Below are positions 43,345-52,906 of a stretch of 64,000 nt of DNA, piece by piece. Location of the stretch: the NCBI GenBank assembly GCA_020050835.1, contig JAGVKB010000142.1:186001-250000 (forward strand), in the 5' to 3' direction. Within the stretch, counting starts at the first letter, position 1. Each line of letters starts with the position of its first letter. The stretch comes from Candidatus Obscuribacterales bacterium (GTDB lineage: Bacteria; Cyanobacteriota; Vampirovibrionia; Obscuribacterales; Obscuribacteraceae). The notes beneath the pieces are model-generated. The model saw nothing but the letters and a program-made list of their open reading frames with translations, searched no databases and was not told the DNA's origin. The translations under genes and the position numbers were made by a program.

Positions 43345-46122
43345 ATGGGCGCTTGCGAAGTAAAGAGAATTGCGCCCCCCGGCATTCCCGAAGAGAACCA
43401 TTCAATAAACAAAGATATGCAAGAACTTCTAAATGGCCCTGGTATCGTCGCGAAACCTTCCGCCCTGCAAAGCAAGCTGAATACGGAAGCTACTCCGAAT
43501 TATCTCGACGATGCAGTTGACGACCTCGGCGAACTTCGGCACCTTATTAATGACTTGAGCGAGTTGTCGATCGATTCGGACGATACTGCCTCGCTGGCTC
43601 TCACCGCTGGCTCCCAAAACTGGCTCCACACAAACTTCTTGCAAGAAGTGCAGATGCTCAAATCCAGGCATCGTCGACATTTCGACCTGGTGGAGCGGGC
43701 CAGCCGCTGGGCCAGCACGAAAGAGTTCTTCTCAATTCTCGAGGCGGTTCGCAAAGAATTCCTCTCAATAAAATCGGCTCTGCGTATCGCCTATCGGCAG
43801 CGCGGAACACTACTTTGCGCATCCGACTGGCAAAGTCCGATCTACTCATCCTCGATACCGGTAGGTATCAACCGTCTATCCGAAGGCATTCAAGAGCATG
43901 TATTGGATTACAAGCGGGACGGCCACCTCGATGCTCTTGTCTACGAGCAACAATTTCTTGCAGAATATGCAAATCATTTGCAATCTCGCAACCTGACAGC
44001 CTATCTTGCCAACAGTGGAATGGGCGCCTTCGCGACGGTGTTGCACTGGTTGGCCCACGAACAAAAAATGGGATCGCAAGCACTGGCGCTTCAACCGATG
44101 TACTTCGAAAACATACATCTGGCTCGCGCGTTCTTTCCCAATCTCCTTCAGATCAGCGGTCCTTCCAGAGAAGACCTTCTAGCTTGCCTGCGGCAGCAAC
44201 AACCATCGGTTGTCCTCTGCGACGCGGTTACTAATTGTGGTGAGGTGGTCTATCACGACTTCGAAACGCTATTGAATTGGGCGAGACTCGAGTCCGAAGA
44301 GCCGACGGCAATCATTATTGATACCACCTGCTTGCCGACAGCCTGCCTGCGCTCCGGATTGTTGAATCATCTGCCCGACCACGTATCCGTCTTTCTAGTA
44401 GAGAGCTTGGCCAAATACCATCAGTTCGGCATGGATGCCGTCACCGGCGGCGTCGTCCTCATGCACGCCGAAGAGTCTTTGCAAGCGAGCTTCCGCAAAA
44501 CGCGCGCGCGCCTTGGAACAAATATCGCCGACGGCAGCGTGGGAAGCCTGCCGCGACCGAATCGCGAGCGCTTCACCAAACGCATGCGCAGACATTCTCG
44601 AAATACACGGCTTCTGTCGCAAGGATTGGAGAAGATAATCGCCGAGCAAAAGGCAATTATTGAATCAATCTCGTGGCTTTCCGAAGCAACACCGGAAGCG
44701 CCCTGGTACTACAGCTCTTGCTTGTCGCTGCGATTGCAGAAACCGTTTCGATCTGTTGTGCGTTATCAGGAATTCGAGCGAAAGGTTCTAGCACTCTGCC
44801 AGGACCGCAAACATCCAATCGCTTTCGGCACTAGTTTTGGCTTCGACGTCTCGAGACTATACGTGACCGCACCGTCCACTCGTTTCGAAGAGCCTTTCTT
44901 GCGATTATCCGTCGGCACCGAGACGGAAAATGAGATCAAAGTTTTCCTCGACATCCTGCAAGCTGCCAGCTCCGAGTTGGCACGTGCTTGGGATTGGAAC
45001 GGTTCTGAGACGGCAGCCAGCAAATCCGGCAACCGGCTTGCATTGCCTGCCACTATTTTAGAGAGACCTGGCCTTCGATCGAGCGTCTTTCTTGGAGAAA
45101 AGGCTCTGGCCGACTATCTCTGTCCGGCAAACTATGCACCGACTCCCCTCGTTGAACTCCCCGACGACTTAAATCCATTCCGGAAAGATGGCGTCAAACT
45201 CTTGGCCAAGATGATGCCGCTGGTGCCTTTGATGAATATCAAATCGCTGCCGGCATACTCCATGCTCAGTAAGGCGGCCGAGCGAGGAGAATTAAACGGC
45301 GTAGAACGTGTAATTGAAAGCTCTTCGTCCAACACGGTCTTGTCCTTGAGCGTTCTTTCCAAGCTCTTTGGTGTGGAGACTACTTGCGCCATCGTCGATC
45401 ATTCGATTGCTCCTTCGCTCATGCGTATGTTGAGACTGTTCGGCATCGAAATCTATCTGCATCCGGCCGCCGGACACGAGCAGTTCGGAAAGCTTCGCCC
45501 GCGCAGCGAGAGGGCGGCCGCAATCGGAACACATCCCGGCTGGCTCAACCCCGGACAATACACCAATCCGGACAACCCGGAAGGATTTGCGCGCTGGCTC
45601 GCACCGGACCTCTGGGCCCAAACTCAGGGCCGCTTGTCGATCTTAGTCTGCGGTCTTGGCACATGCGGCACGATGGTCGGTGTCAGCAAAGGTCTGCGTG
45701 AACGCAATCCCAACATCAAAGTGGTGGCTTGCTGCCCGCAACCTGGCGATGCCGTACCCGGACCGCGCGAGCAATCGTTGCTGAAAGACGTCTCCTTCAA
45801 CTGGCAGGAAGTAGCGGATGCTCGCATCGAATTGTCGGCTGAAGACAGCTTCGCCTCCAGCATCAAGCTGATCAGACGAGGAATTCTCGGCGGACCGAGC
45901 TCCGGAATGAATTACTTAGGTGCGCTTCGCCATCTAGAGAAAGAGAAGGAGTCCGGTCGCCTGACTGAGCTGGTCAACGCTCAGGGAGAACTATGGTGCA
46001 CATTCCTCTGTTGCGACTCGCCGTTGCCGCATGTCGATGAATACTACGACGCGCTGGGAGAGCAATACTTTCCCACAGTCCATCCCGTTCCGGAGGAAGA
46101 TCAACCGATCTTTCAAAAATAA
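43345..46122 (+). CDS. Two-domain PLP fusion: Cys/Met-metabolism type (fold I) plus cysteine-synthase type (fold II)
   Basis: The 925 residues join two unrelated PLP enzymes. About residues 130-560 have the Cys/Met-metabolism (cystathionine gamma-synthase-like) fold, with PLP lysine K357 in ESLAKYHQFGMDAVTGG and TAIIIDTTCLPTACLRSGLL before it. About 590-900 have the cysteine-synthase/SbnA-like fold: K633 in NIKSLPAYSML, substrate loop ESSSSNTVLSLSVLSKLFG, phosphate loop CGLGTCGTMVG. Each normally catalyses beta- or gamma-replacement or elimination on amino acids. The first 100 residues are helical and unrecognised. ATG 43417 is an alternative start. The next gene overlaps by one base (TAATG). 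No close natural fusion is known to me. Confidence 0.85.
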   Translation: MGACEVKRIAPPGIPEENHSINKDMQELLNGPGIVAKPSALQSKLNTEATPNYLDDAVDDLGELRHLINDLSELSIDSDDTASLALTAGSQNWLHTNFLQEVQMLKSRHRRHFDLVERASRWASTKEFFSILEAVRKEFLSIKSALRIAYRQRGTLLCASDWQSPIYSSSIPVGINRLSEGIQEHVLDYKRDGHLDALVYEQQFLAEYANHLQSRNLTAYLANSGMGAFATVLHWLAHEQKMGSQALALQPMYFENIHLARAFFPNLLQISGPSREDLLACLRQQQPSVVLCDAVTNCGEVVYHDFETLLNWARLESEEPTAIIIDTTCLPTACLRSGLLNHLPDHVSVFLVESLAKYHQFGMDAVTGGVVLMHAEESLQASFRKTRARLGTNIADGSVGSLPRPNRERFTKRMRRHSRNTRLLSQGLEKIIAEQKAIIESISWLSEATPEAPWYYSSCLSLRLQKPFRSVVRYQEFERKVLALCQDRKHPIAFGTSFGFDVSRLYVTAPSTRFEEPFLRLSVGTETENEIKVFLDILQAASSELARAWDWNGSETAASKSGNRLALPATILERPGLRSSVFLGEKALADYLCPANYAPTPLVELPDDLNPFRKDGVKLLAKMMPLVPLMNIKSLPAYSMLSKAAERGELNGVERVIESSSSNTVLSLSVLSKLFGVETTCAIVDHSIAPSLMRMLRLFGIEIYLHPAAGHEQFGKLRPRSERAAAIGTHPGWLNPGQYTNPDNPEGFARWLAPDLWAQTQGRLSILVCGLGTCGTMVGVSKGLRERNPNIKVVACCPQPGDAVPGPREQSLLKDVSFNWQEVADARIELSAEDSFASSIKLIRRGILGGPSSGMNYLGALRHLEKEKESGRLTELVNAQGELWCTFLCCDSPLPHVDEYYDALGEQYFPTVHPVPEEDQPIFQK

Positions 46123-47549
46123 TGCTGACTGCCGAATCACTGATTGCTACTGGTCGCGATTGCGCACCGCCACTGACACCGAAATTGGCGCCCTGGATGG
46201 ACCGAATTCTCCAGCAGCCGGTGGTGCTGGCTGATTGGCTGCAAAATTATGGCTCACCGGTTCACATCGTGGTCGGCTCCGAGTTCCGCAGAAACGTGAA
46301 AGACTTACTGTCACCGTTGCAACTGCGCGGTCTTTCCGGCGGCCTGTTCTTTGCACGCAAGGCCAATAAGCTGCCCTGGTTCGTCACAATGGCGAAGGAA
46401 GAGGGCATCGGCGTCGATACGGCAAGTTTGAGCGAATTGCGCGAAACTCTCCAGCTTGGAGTTCCACCACAGCAGATTGTGGTTACGGCAGTCGGCAAGA
46501 GTCGCGAGCTGATTGAGGAAGCGGTTAAGCACGGCTGCCGGATTGTGATTGACAATGACGACGAGCTAGATCTCGCAAAAGCTGTCGTGCATGAGGTCGA
46601 CAGACAAGCTCAGATCGGATTGCGGTTTTCCGGATTCATTGTTCAAGATCGCCAAGTCTTCAGTCGATTCGGACTGCCGGTTGCCGATGCTCACAATCTG
46701 GTTGATAGCATAAGAGAAGAATCGCTGCTAAACCTAGACTTTCTGCACGCCCATCTCGATCGCTACGATCTGGACGAGCGAGCATCGGCAGCCAGACAAA
46801 TGCTGGCCATAGCCGATTATGCCAACAGTCGCGGTCATAAGATAACCAGCATCGACCTGGGTGGTGGCATCTTGATGCGTTATCTGGACAACGCCTCTGA
46901 GTGGGAATCATTCAAGGATGCCTTGCTATCTTCCGTGCGTGAAGAACGTCCTTACTTCACTTATCTGAACGATGGTCTTGGCTACATGCGGGCTGGCAGC
47001 GAAATAATCGGACGAGCCGACCTCTATCCAGCCTGGAATTCGATCTCGAAAGAGAGATTCATCTCTGCCATTTTGGATCATCAACTGGACGGGATGCCAT
47101 TGCACAAGCAGTTTTCAGACCGAAAGCTGAAGCTCTATTTCGAGCCCGGCAGAGCGCTCCTGGACAATACCGGGATGACGGCTACAAGAGTCACATTTCG
47201 CAAGCGAGACACGCTCGGCAATCTACTGATCGGTGTCGCCATGAATCGCCTGAATCTTCGCCCATTTCGGGCGGAATTTTGTTCTGACCCCTTCTTCCTC
47301 TCGACTGATTCAAGGATGCCGATTACTGAAGGCGCCTTTCTTGTGGGTAATCTCTGCTCCGAAAGCGACCTTATCTACCGCAGAAAACTTCGCCTGGGCA
47401 CACTGCCGATGCCGGGAGACACAGTCTGTTTCGCCAATTCGGCCGGTTATCTGGCCCATCACATGGAGATTGGTACTCACGGTGATCCCTTGCCGCAGAA
47501 CCTTCTGATCTGTGCCGAGAATTGGCAAGTATGCGACTCTTTAGCGTAA
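46122..47549 (+). CDS. PLP-dependent amino acid decarboxylase, fold type III (DapDC/ODC/SbnH-like)
   Basis: A 475-residue alanine-racemase-fold enzyme of the LysA/ornithine decarboxylase group: PLP lysine K80 in LFFARKANKLPWF, TASLSELRETLQLGVPPQQI, DLGGGI phosphate loop, EPGRALLDNTG and CSESD in place of the CxxxD active-site loop. HAHLDRYD replaces the more usual HxHxGS. SbnH of staphyloferrin B and diaminopimelate decarboxylase share this fold. It probably decarboxylates an amino-acid-derived intermediate made by the fusion enzyme. One-base overlap with the preceding stop gives translational coupling. Confidence 0.9.
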   Translation: MLTAESLIATGRDCAPPLTPKLAPWMDRILQQPVVLADWLQNYGSPVHIVVGSEFRRNVKDLLSPLQLRGLSGGLFFARKANKLPWFVTMAKEEGIGVDTASLSELRETLQLGVPPQQIVVTAVGKSRELIEEAVKHGCRIVIDNDDELDLAKAVVHEVDRQAQIGLRFSGFIVQDRQVFSRFGLPVADAHNLVDSIREESLLNLDFLHAHLDRYDLDERASAARQMLAIADYANSRGHKITSIDLGGGILMRYLDNASEWESFKDALLSSVREERPYFTYLNDGLGYMRAGSEIIGRADLYPAWNSISKERFISAILDHQLDGMPLHKQFSDRKLKLYFEPGRALLDNTGMTATRVTFRKRDTLGNLLIGVAMNRLNLRPFRAEFCSDPFFLSTDSRMPITEGAFLVGNLCSESDLIYRRKLRLGTLPMPGDTVCFANSAGYLAHHMEIGTHGDPLPQNLLICAENWQVCDSLA

Positions 47550-47564
47550 TCGGGGCTGGCTATC

Positions 47565-48335
47565 ATGGTTAATCGACAACAACGACTCAAAGTAATTGAG
47601 GGCAATCAGCAAGAGACTGGCGGCAACTCAAGACAACCGGTAGCAGTCGTGACCGGCGCCGGCAAAGGTATCGGCCGTGCCCTGCTGGAAGAGCTGCATG
47701 CCCGCGGTTATCTCGTTGTGGCGGTTGTTCGAAGCCTCGCCGACGTGCGCGAACTCTTTTCGCTGGCTCCGCAACACATCCTTCCCATCCGCTGCGATGT
47801 CACAGAGCCGTCCACCGAAGTCGTGCTGAAAGAGTTTCTCGAATCGCAAGTAGGAACGATCGATCTGCTGATCAACAACGCCGGCTTTGGCGCCACCGGA
47901 TACGGTATTACCGGGCTGGATTTCAAAGAGCTCGACAATGTTCTGGCGGTTAGTTGCTATGGTCCCATTCGTTGCGTTCGTGCTTGCTTGCCGTTCATGA
48001 AAGCGTCGTCGCGAGCAACTATCATCAATATGTCCTCACGCTTCGCCTCGCTGGAATGGGTGGCGAGCGGCGCTGTTCCGCACGAGCAAGCGACCTATCC
48101 ATATCGCATTGCCAAAGCCGCAATGAACATGTTCACATCATGCCTGTCGATCGAATTGAAGGGCTCGGGCATCCGCGTTCTATCAGTCGATCCCGGCAAA
48201 GTCAAAACCAGATTCGGTCCAAGAGACGCCGACGTCGAACCAGCGGACGCCGCCAAAGCGATTGTCGACTTGGCAGAAAAAAATGTAGATACGGGAATCT
48301 TTGTGCATGCCTCAGGAGAGAAGTTACCATGGTAG
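47565..48335 (+). CDS. Short-chain dehydrogenase/reductase
   Basis: The 256 residues are classical SDR: TGAGKGIG (30-37), the NNAG motif in DLLINNAGFGATGYG, active-site serine in INMSSRFAS and the YxxxK signature in ATYPYRIAKAAMNMF, followed by VDPGKVKTRFGP. It uses NAD(P)H to interconvert a carbonyl and alcohol. It follows the decarboxylase by 15 bases and its stop overlaps the next start (ATGGTAG). In the cluster it may reduce or oxidise an intermediate. Confidence 0.94.
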   Translation: MVNRQQRLKVIEGNQQETGGNSRQPVAVVTGAGKGIGRALLEELHARGYLVVAVVRSLADVRELFSLAPQHILPIRCDVTEPSTEVVLKEFLESQVGTIDLLINNAGFGATGYGITGLDFKELDNVLAVSCYGPIRCVRACLPFMKASSRATIINMSSRFASLEWVASGAVPHEQATYPYRIAKAAMNMFTSCLSIELKGSGIRVLSVDPGKVKTRFGPRDADVEPADAAKAIVDLAEKNVDTGIFVHASGEKLPW

Positions 48336-49468
48336 ATCGCCTCTGGTCCGTTAAAGAAAAAAATGAGCCGTTCGTCCTTCCTTCTTTTGAGACGATCAGT
48401 TTCTCCTTACCGTCAATGAGTAATTGGGAAGAGCTGATCAAGGGCGAGTCGGACGGATGGGTCTATTTGAGCGATGGCAATCCGACCTTATCGGCGCTGG
48501 AACGCCTATTGGCCAAAATTCAAGGCGTCGAAACTTGCTGGGTAACCAGCACAGGCAAGTCGGCGATCGCCGCTACATTGCTCGCCTTGCTAAGCGCCGG
48601 CGATCACATCATCCTCCTGCGCGAAGGATACAAATCAACGCGACTGTTTGTCGAAGGAACTCTTCAACGCTTCGGAGTGTCGGTTACTTTGATCGGAGTC
48701 GATGACGTAAGAAATCTTCCCGACTTCATTCAACCCGGCCGCACCAAAGTGCTGGTCTTGGAAGCGCCGACCAATCCAATGACGCGAGTTCCTGACCTTA
48801 ACTATTGCACCGCCATCGCCCGCGAGCACGAAATCACAACTGTGCTCGACAATTCACTGGCCGGCTTTCACCAGCACGGCGAGCTGCCAGTCGACCTGAT
48901 CGTCCACAGCCTTTCCAAGTATGCCTCCGGAGTCGGCGACGTCATGGGCGGCGCCGTGCTCGGCAGCAAAGCGAATGTCTCGCTGGTCAAATCGAGAAAT
49001 GTCTGGAACACAGACGCAATGAGCACGCACGCAGCCGTTGAGCTGTGGAAAGGGATGCAAACTTACACATTGAGGATTGAGCGCCAATCCTCCAACGCAC
49101 TGGCGATTGCGCGTTTCCTCGAGAAGCATCCGCGCATCAGCCGTGTCTTATATCCTGGACTGGAAAGCCATCCCGATCACCTGGTGGCAGCTCGCCAGAT
49201 GAAGGACTTCGGCTCTGTTCTGGCTTTCGACGTGAAAGACGGCTCGCAAGCGATGCGTGAGACGCTCGACAAACTGAAAGTATTCAGAATTGCCTTTGGC
49301 ACCGGCTTCACTCAATCGATCGCCAATCCAGCCTGGTTATTCTATGCGCGCTCGTTCCCTGAAACGCAAACTGGACTTTCAGCCATATCCGACAATACTA
49401 TTCGATTGTCGGTAGGCATCGAGCCACCGGACGAGCTAATCGCCGACCTCGAACAAGCGCTTCGCTAG
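48329..49468 (+). CDS. Cys/Met metabolism PLP-dependent enzyme (cystathionine gamma-synthase/lyase-like)
   Basis: The 379 residues, starting at ATG 48329 inside the end of the SDR gene, match the Cys/Met-metabolism family: STGKSAIAATLLALLSAGDH, EAPTNPMTRVPDL, the PLP lysine K197 in HSLSKYASGVGDVMGGAV, and the C-terminal DNTIRLSVGIEPPDELIADL. Its lysine region resembles that of the fold-I half of the fusion protein. It could catalyse gamma- or beta-elimination or replacement, building a C-N or C-S bond. GGAG precedes the start. It is a core cluster gene with overlapping neighbours. Confidence 0.9.
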   Translation: MVDRLWSVKEKNEPFVLPSFETISFSLPSMSNWEELIKGESDGWVYLSDGNPTLSALERLLAKIQGVETCWVTSTGKSAIAATLLALLSAGDHIILLREGYKSTRLFVEGTLQRFGVSVTLIGVDDVRNLPDFIQPGRTKVLVLEAPTNPMTRVPDLNYCTAIAREHEITTVLDNSLAGFHQHGELPVDLIVHSLSKYASGVGDVMGGAVLGSKANVSLVKSRNVWNTDAMSTHAAVELWKGMQTYTLRIERQSSNALAIARFLEKHPRISRVLYPGLESHPDHLVAARQMKDFGSVLAFDVKDGSQAMRETLDKLKVFRIAFGTGFTQSIANPAWLFYARSFPETQTGLSAISDNTIRLSVGIEPPDELIADLEQALR

Positions 49469-49480
49469 TAGCATCTGACA

Positions 49481-50788
49481 ATGCCGGTAACCTTACCAGA
49501 TGCTTCACTCGAAGCCAATCTATCCATGCTCGATGATCTCGAGCTGAACTCCTGCGACGTCTGGATTCTGGGCGGCGGCATCAGCGGTTTGACGACGGCG
49601 ATTGTCCTGCAATCACTCGGACTGAAACCGGCAATTCTCACTGAATCCGCACCGGGAAAATTCTCCCACCAGCAAGACCCGCTGGTGCCAACTGCTTATG
49701 CGATGGCTTCGGCATATCCGCACAATCTGCGCGTCTTTGAGCTCAATCGCATCAGTGACGATTCGCAGGCGGTATTCGGACAGCTTTGCCGGCAGCCATC
49801 CGCCGGTGTCAGGCTTTATCAGATGTTTGAAGTCTTCGAGCACCAACCTGACACGGCAGCTCTCGGCATGAATCGCCTGAACTTTCAGCTGTTCGATGGC
49901 AAACCAGCCCAGTTGAAAAATTCTGTCGCCCCGCCCTGCCGTCCCGGCGCAGAGTACCTTTGGGGTTGGACTTTCCAGACCTACTTCGCAGATATGCCGC
50001 TCTATCTCAAATATTTGTGGTCGCGATTCCAGGAACGGGGCGGAACGCTTAGACTGGGCAAGCTCTCAGTTGAAACTATCCTCGCTGGTCGCTTCGACAA
50101 GCCACTTGTAAATTGCCTGGGATTGGGAGCGGTCGCCGCCTTTTGCGACCGATCTCCGGCAAACATCATGCGCGGAAGGCAGGTTTTAGTGCCAGGCGCG
50201 CCGGTAGTTACAAACAACAACGGCTTGCCGGTCGCCTACAATTACACACCGCCGGTTGAATTTTTCGCTCGCTACGATGGCTTGCCAGAGTACGTACACT
50301 ACTTTCCGAGAGAGGACGGCTGGTTATTAGGTCAAACGCGCGAACCAGGATCGATGGACGAAAAAGGAACGTGGCACGGCAAGGCGGTCTCTTCTCAACA
50401 GATCTTAATCGGCGGTCAAACGATCCCAGCTCCAATCATCGATCTCAACTCCTCGCTCTTGAAGAATTGGCTTGGCCTTGAATTCAGCCGGGATAACTTG
50501 GTAGCGCGCACCGGCTACCGCTATTATCGCGATCCCGACGACACCGGCGTCAAGCTCGACACAGCAGTTCTTGACGGAGTACCGATCGTTCACAACTACG
50601 GACACGGCGGTTCTGGCGTAACGATGTCCTGGGGCTGCTCTGTCCAATGCGCGCGCTTGCTGGAACAATATGTTGGGCTCAAAAGAAATCCGGCAGACGG
50701 TCTCGAGCAAGCGATCGTGCAACTGTTGTCGGAGCCGAGCGCCGCTGCTGCGACTTCGCTACCGCTCGCTCAACCATCTGCCAGGTAG
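49481..50788 (+). CDS. FAD-dependent amino-acid oxidase (DAO family)
   Basis: A 435-residue D-amino-acid-oxidase-type flavoprotein. The FAD-binding loop VWILGGGISGLTTAIVLQSL lies near residue 27-46. The C-terminal motif VHNYGHGGSGVTMSWGCSVQ is the D-amino/D-aspartate-oxidase signature. It oxidises an amine to an imine or acts as a dehydrogenase. A shorter homologue is at 53884. It is 12 bases after the PLP gene and six bases before the MOSC gene. The oxidase versus dehydrogenase assignment is open. Confidence 0.88.
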   Translation: MPVTLPDASLEANLSMLDDLELNSCDVWILGGGISGLTTAIVLQSLGLKPAILTESAPGKFSHQQDPLVPTAYAMASAYPHNLRVFELNRISDDSQAVFGQLCRQPSAGVRLYQMFEVFEHQPDTAALGMNRLNFQLFDGKPAQLKNSVAPPCRPGAEYLWGWTFQTYFADMPLYLKYLWSRFQERGGTLRLGKLSVETILAGRFDKPLVNCLGLGAVAAFCDRSPANIMRGRQVLVPGAPVVTNNNGLPVAYNYTPPVEFFARYDGLPEYVHYFPREDGWLLGQTREPGSMDEKGTWHGKAVSSQQILIGGQTIPAPIIDLNSSLLKNWLGLEFSRDNLVARTGYRYYRDPDDTGVKLDTAVLDGVPIVHNYGHGGSGVTMSWGCSVQCARLLEQYVGLKRNPADGLEQAIVQLLSEPSAAAATSLPLAQPSAR

Positions 50789-50793
50789 CAGCC

Positions 50794-51609
50794 ATGTCTA
50801 TCGCTACTATCACCGGTCTCTTCTCCTACCCGATCAAGTCTTGCGCGGGCACAGCAGTAGCTGAGGCAGAGTGTGACGATTTTGGAATCAAGTACGACCG
50901 AGCCTGGGCCCTCGTCGACTCAGACCGCACAATTCTCACCCAGAGAAACCAACCTCGGATGGCGCTCATTCAGCCAACAGTCAACCAGGATGGCTCTCTC
51001 TTGCTGGAAGCCCCGAATATGATACCACTTACGGTATCACCCATTGCCGAGAATCGGCAGCGACTCAGCCTCAAGGTTTGGGCCGACGAAAGCGCCGGAT
51101 TCGATCAAGGGGACGAGGCCGCGGCCTGGCTCACAGCATTTCTGGGCGTATCTTGCAGACTCATGTGCAACGACCGCGAGTTTACCCGCCTTACGAAACT
51201 GACAAAACCAAATGGCGAAAGTGCAAGAGTCGCCTTCGCTGACGGCTATCCGCTCCTGGTCATCTCGCAAGAAAGTCTGACTGACTTAAACGATCGTCTG
51301 GAAAACCAGGTTCTCATGAGCCGCTTTCGGCCCTCAATTGTCTTAAGCGGCTTGGGTCCTTACGGAGAAGATCGCTGCTCGCAGCTCAGCTCGCCGGAGA
51401 TCGTTCTGCATGCAGCCAAACCATGCCCACGCTGCGTTCTTATAACCATCGATCAAGAAAGCGGAGCCACCAGTGCTCCTGAGCCGCTTAGAACTCTCAG
51501 CAATTATCGCCACAACGGAGAAAAGGTGCTTTTCGGCTACTACTTTCTGCCTGACAGTCCCGGCGACTTGCGTGTCGGTAACACGCTGAGAGCGAACCTG
51601 AGAGCCTGA
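50794..51609 (+). CDS. MOSC domain protein (YcbX/MOSC-N type)
   Basis: A 271-residue protein from ATG 50794: N-terminal MOSC_N beta barrel (ITGLFSYPIKSCAGTAVAEA, RAWALVDSDRTILTQRNQPR) and C-terminal MOSC domain (FADGYPLLVISQESLTDLND, FRPSIVLSGLGPYGEDR, HAAKPCPRCVLITIDQES). The cysteine in PCPRC can coordinate molybdenum, as in YcbX and mARC, which reduce N-hydroxylated compounds. Within this cluster an N-oxide or hydroxylamine reduction is plausible but unproven. It ends the plus-strand gene run, before the convergent transporter. Confidence 0.9.
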   Translation: MSIATITGLFSYPIKSCAGTAVAEAECDDFGIKYDRAWALVDSDRTILTQRNQPRMALIQPTVNQDGSLLLEAPNMIPLTVSPIAENRQRLSLKVWADESAGFDQGDEAAAWLTAFLGVSCRLMCNDREFTRLTKLTKPNGESARVAFADGYPLLVISQESLTDLNDRLENQVLMSRFRPSIVLSGLGPYGEDRCSQLSSPEIVLHAAKPCPRCVLITIDQESGATSAPEPLRTLSNYRHNGEKVLFGYYFLPDSPGDLRVGNTLRANLRA

Positions 51610-51640
51610 ACACTCAGCATGTTCAAATGCCTCTTGCTAT

Positions 51641-52555
51641 TCAAGTGCCTTGAACGCGATCCCGACGATCCGCCACGAGCGGAATGAGAGCAGCCGACAA
51701 ACTGGCTGAAACAGCTGCCAGAATCACCAGCGGATAGTACTGGTTATGAAAGACGTGGGTGAACAGATTGCCACCGATGAATGTGGAGGATTCAATTGCG
51801 AAATTGCGGACAGACAGCAAAATTGCCATGACAGATACTTCGGCATGGCGCGGACAAGAATCGGAAGTCAGCCCATACAGTGCCAGCAAAGCGATCATGG
51901 CGGAAGTGCCTCGGAAGAACTCGATCAAAATTGCAGAAGAAAAGTCGGTCAACATAAGATAGGTCAGAGTACTGATAGAAACAAGCGCGACTCCCAGGCA
52001 CAACTGAGCTTTGATGGTCATGTTCTTAACCAGGCGCCGGTAGACAAATGCCCCCAATACCATGCCGGCAGCCATCCAAGCGCTAAGCTGCCCGATGTTC
52101 TCTTGTGGTATCCCTAAGGTTTTCGATTCGTAAAAGTATAGCGGCACTCCAAAGGCCGGTGCAAAATTCCAGAACCACCCAAACAAAGCTACCATCCAGA
52201 GCGAGGGCGATCTGGCTGCTTGTTTAAAAGACTCGAGCGTATCTCGCATTTTCTGCAGGTCGATCTTGGCTTTCGGCTCCTTAAGCATGATCGAGCCCAA
52301 GATTGAAATTGAGAGAACCGGTATCATCGCCACGCCAGCAGCAAGATGCAGAGCCATGGTAGCACTCAGGTGTTGACACAACAAACCACCGACGACAGCC
52401 GCTACGATATTTGCGCTGTAGTAACAGAGCGCCTGATCGCTGAAGTATTCTCTTGCCTTGCCGTCGCTGCGACCCTGTTCGGCAGCCAATCCCACCATCA
52501 ATGCGGTCGACATGGACATGCCCATTGCAATGAACAGGAGGCAGCCTAGCACCAC
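51641..52555 (-). pseudogene. MFS/BT1-type transporter, C-terminal part after in-frame stop
   Basis: This reading frame continues directly from the gene at 52556-52906, separated only by TAA (52556-52558). It codes about eight or nine hydrophobic helices (MGMSMSTALMVGLAAEQG, SLWMVALFGWFWNFAPAFGVP, MAAGMVLGAFVYRRLVKNM). The full-length product would be a 421-residue transporter. This part could start at the GTG right after the stop, but there is no ribosome binding site and the protein would lack its first helices. Nonsense mutation, sequencing error or readthrough are possible. Confidence 0.75.
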
Positions 52556-52906
52556 TTACAATGCATTGGTCCAAACCATAACAAAGTAAGCAAGTGCAGT
52601 CAGTAAATTCGCAACGATTACATAACTCTTTCGTCGATATCCAAATAATGGGACGAAATCACAGACCATCCCGACAAGCGGCTTGAGCACCCAGGGAAGC
52701 ATCATAACCGCCAGATATGAAGATATTTGAGCGGCGGTCAGATTCAAGCCCTTCATCATGAAGTATTGAATTGGCTGAGCGATCAATCCAAATTGCGTCG
52801 CTATCCCATGCGAAAAATAGGCAACAGCAAAAAACACCGAAAGAGTGCCGACATCGGTCAACTCATGATTGTGAGTTGGGACCGCTTTTGTCGTCGCTAA
52901 AGTCAT
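52556..52906 (-). pseudogene. MFS/BT1-type transporter, N-terminal part ending at in-frame TAA
   Basis: The 116 residues hold the first three to four helices of a folate-biopterin (BT1)/MFS transporter: VFFAVAYFSHGIATQFGLIA, then KPLVGMVCDFVPLFGYRRKS, where KPLxGxxxDxxPxxGYRR is the BT1 loop signature. It breaks at LTALAYFVMVWTNAL followed by TAA, while codons on both sides continue the transporter. As the only transport gene in the cluster, it probably moves the product or an analogue. It overlaps a 67-residue upstream frame by four bases (ATGA). Confidence 0.8.
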
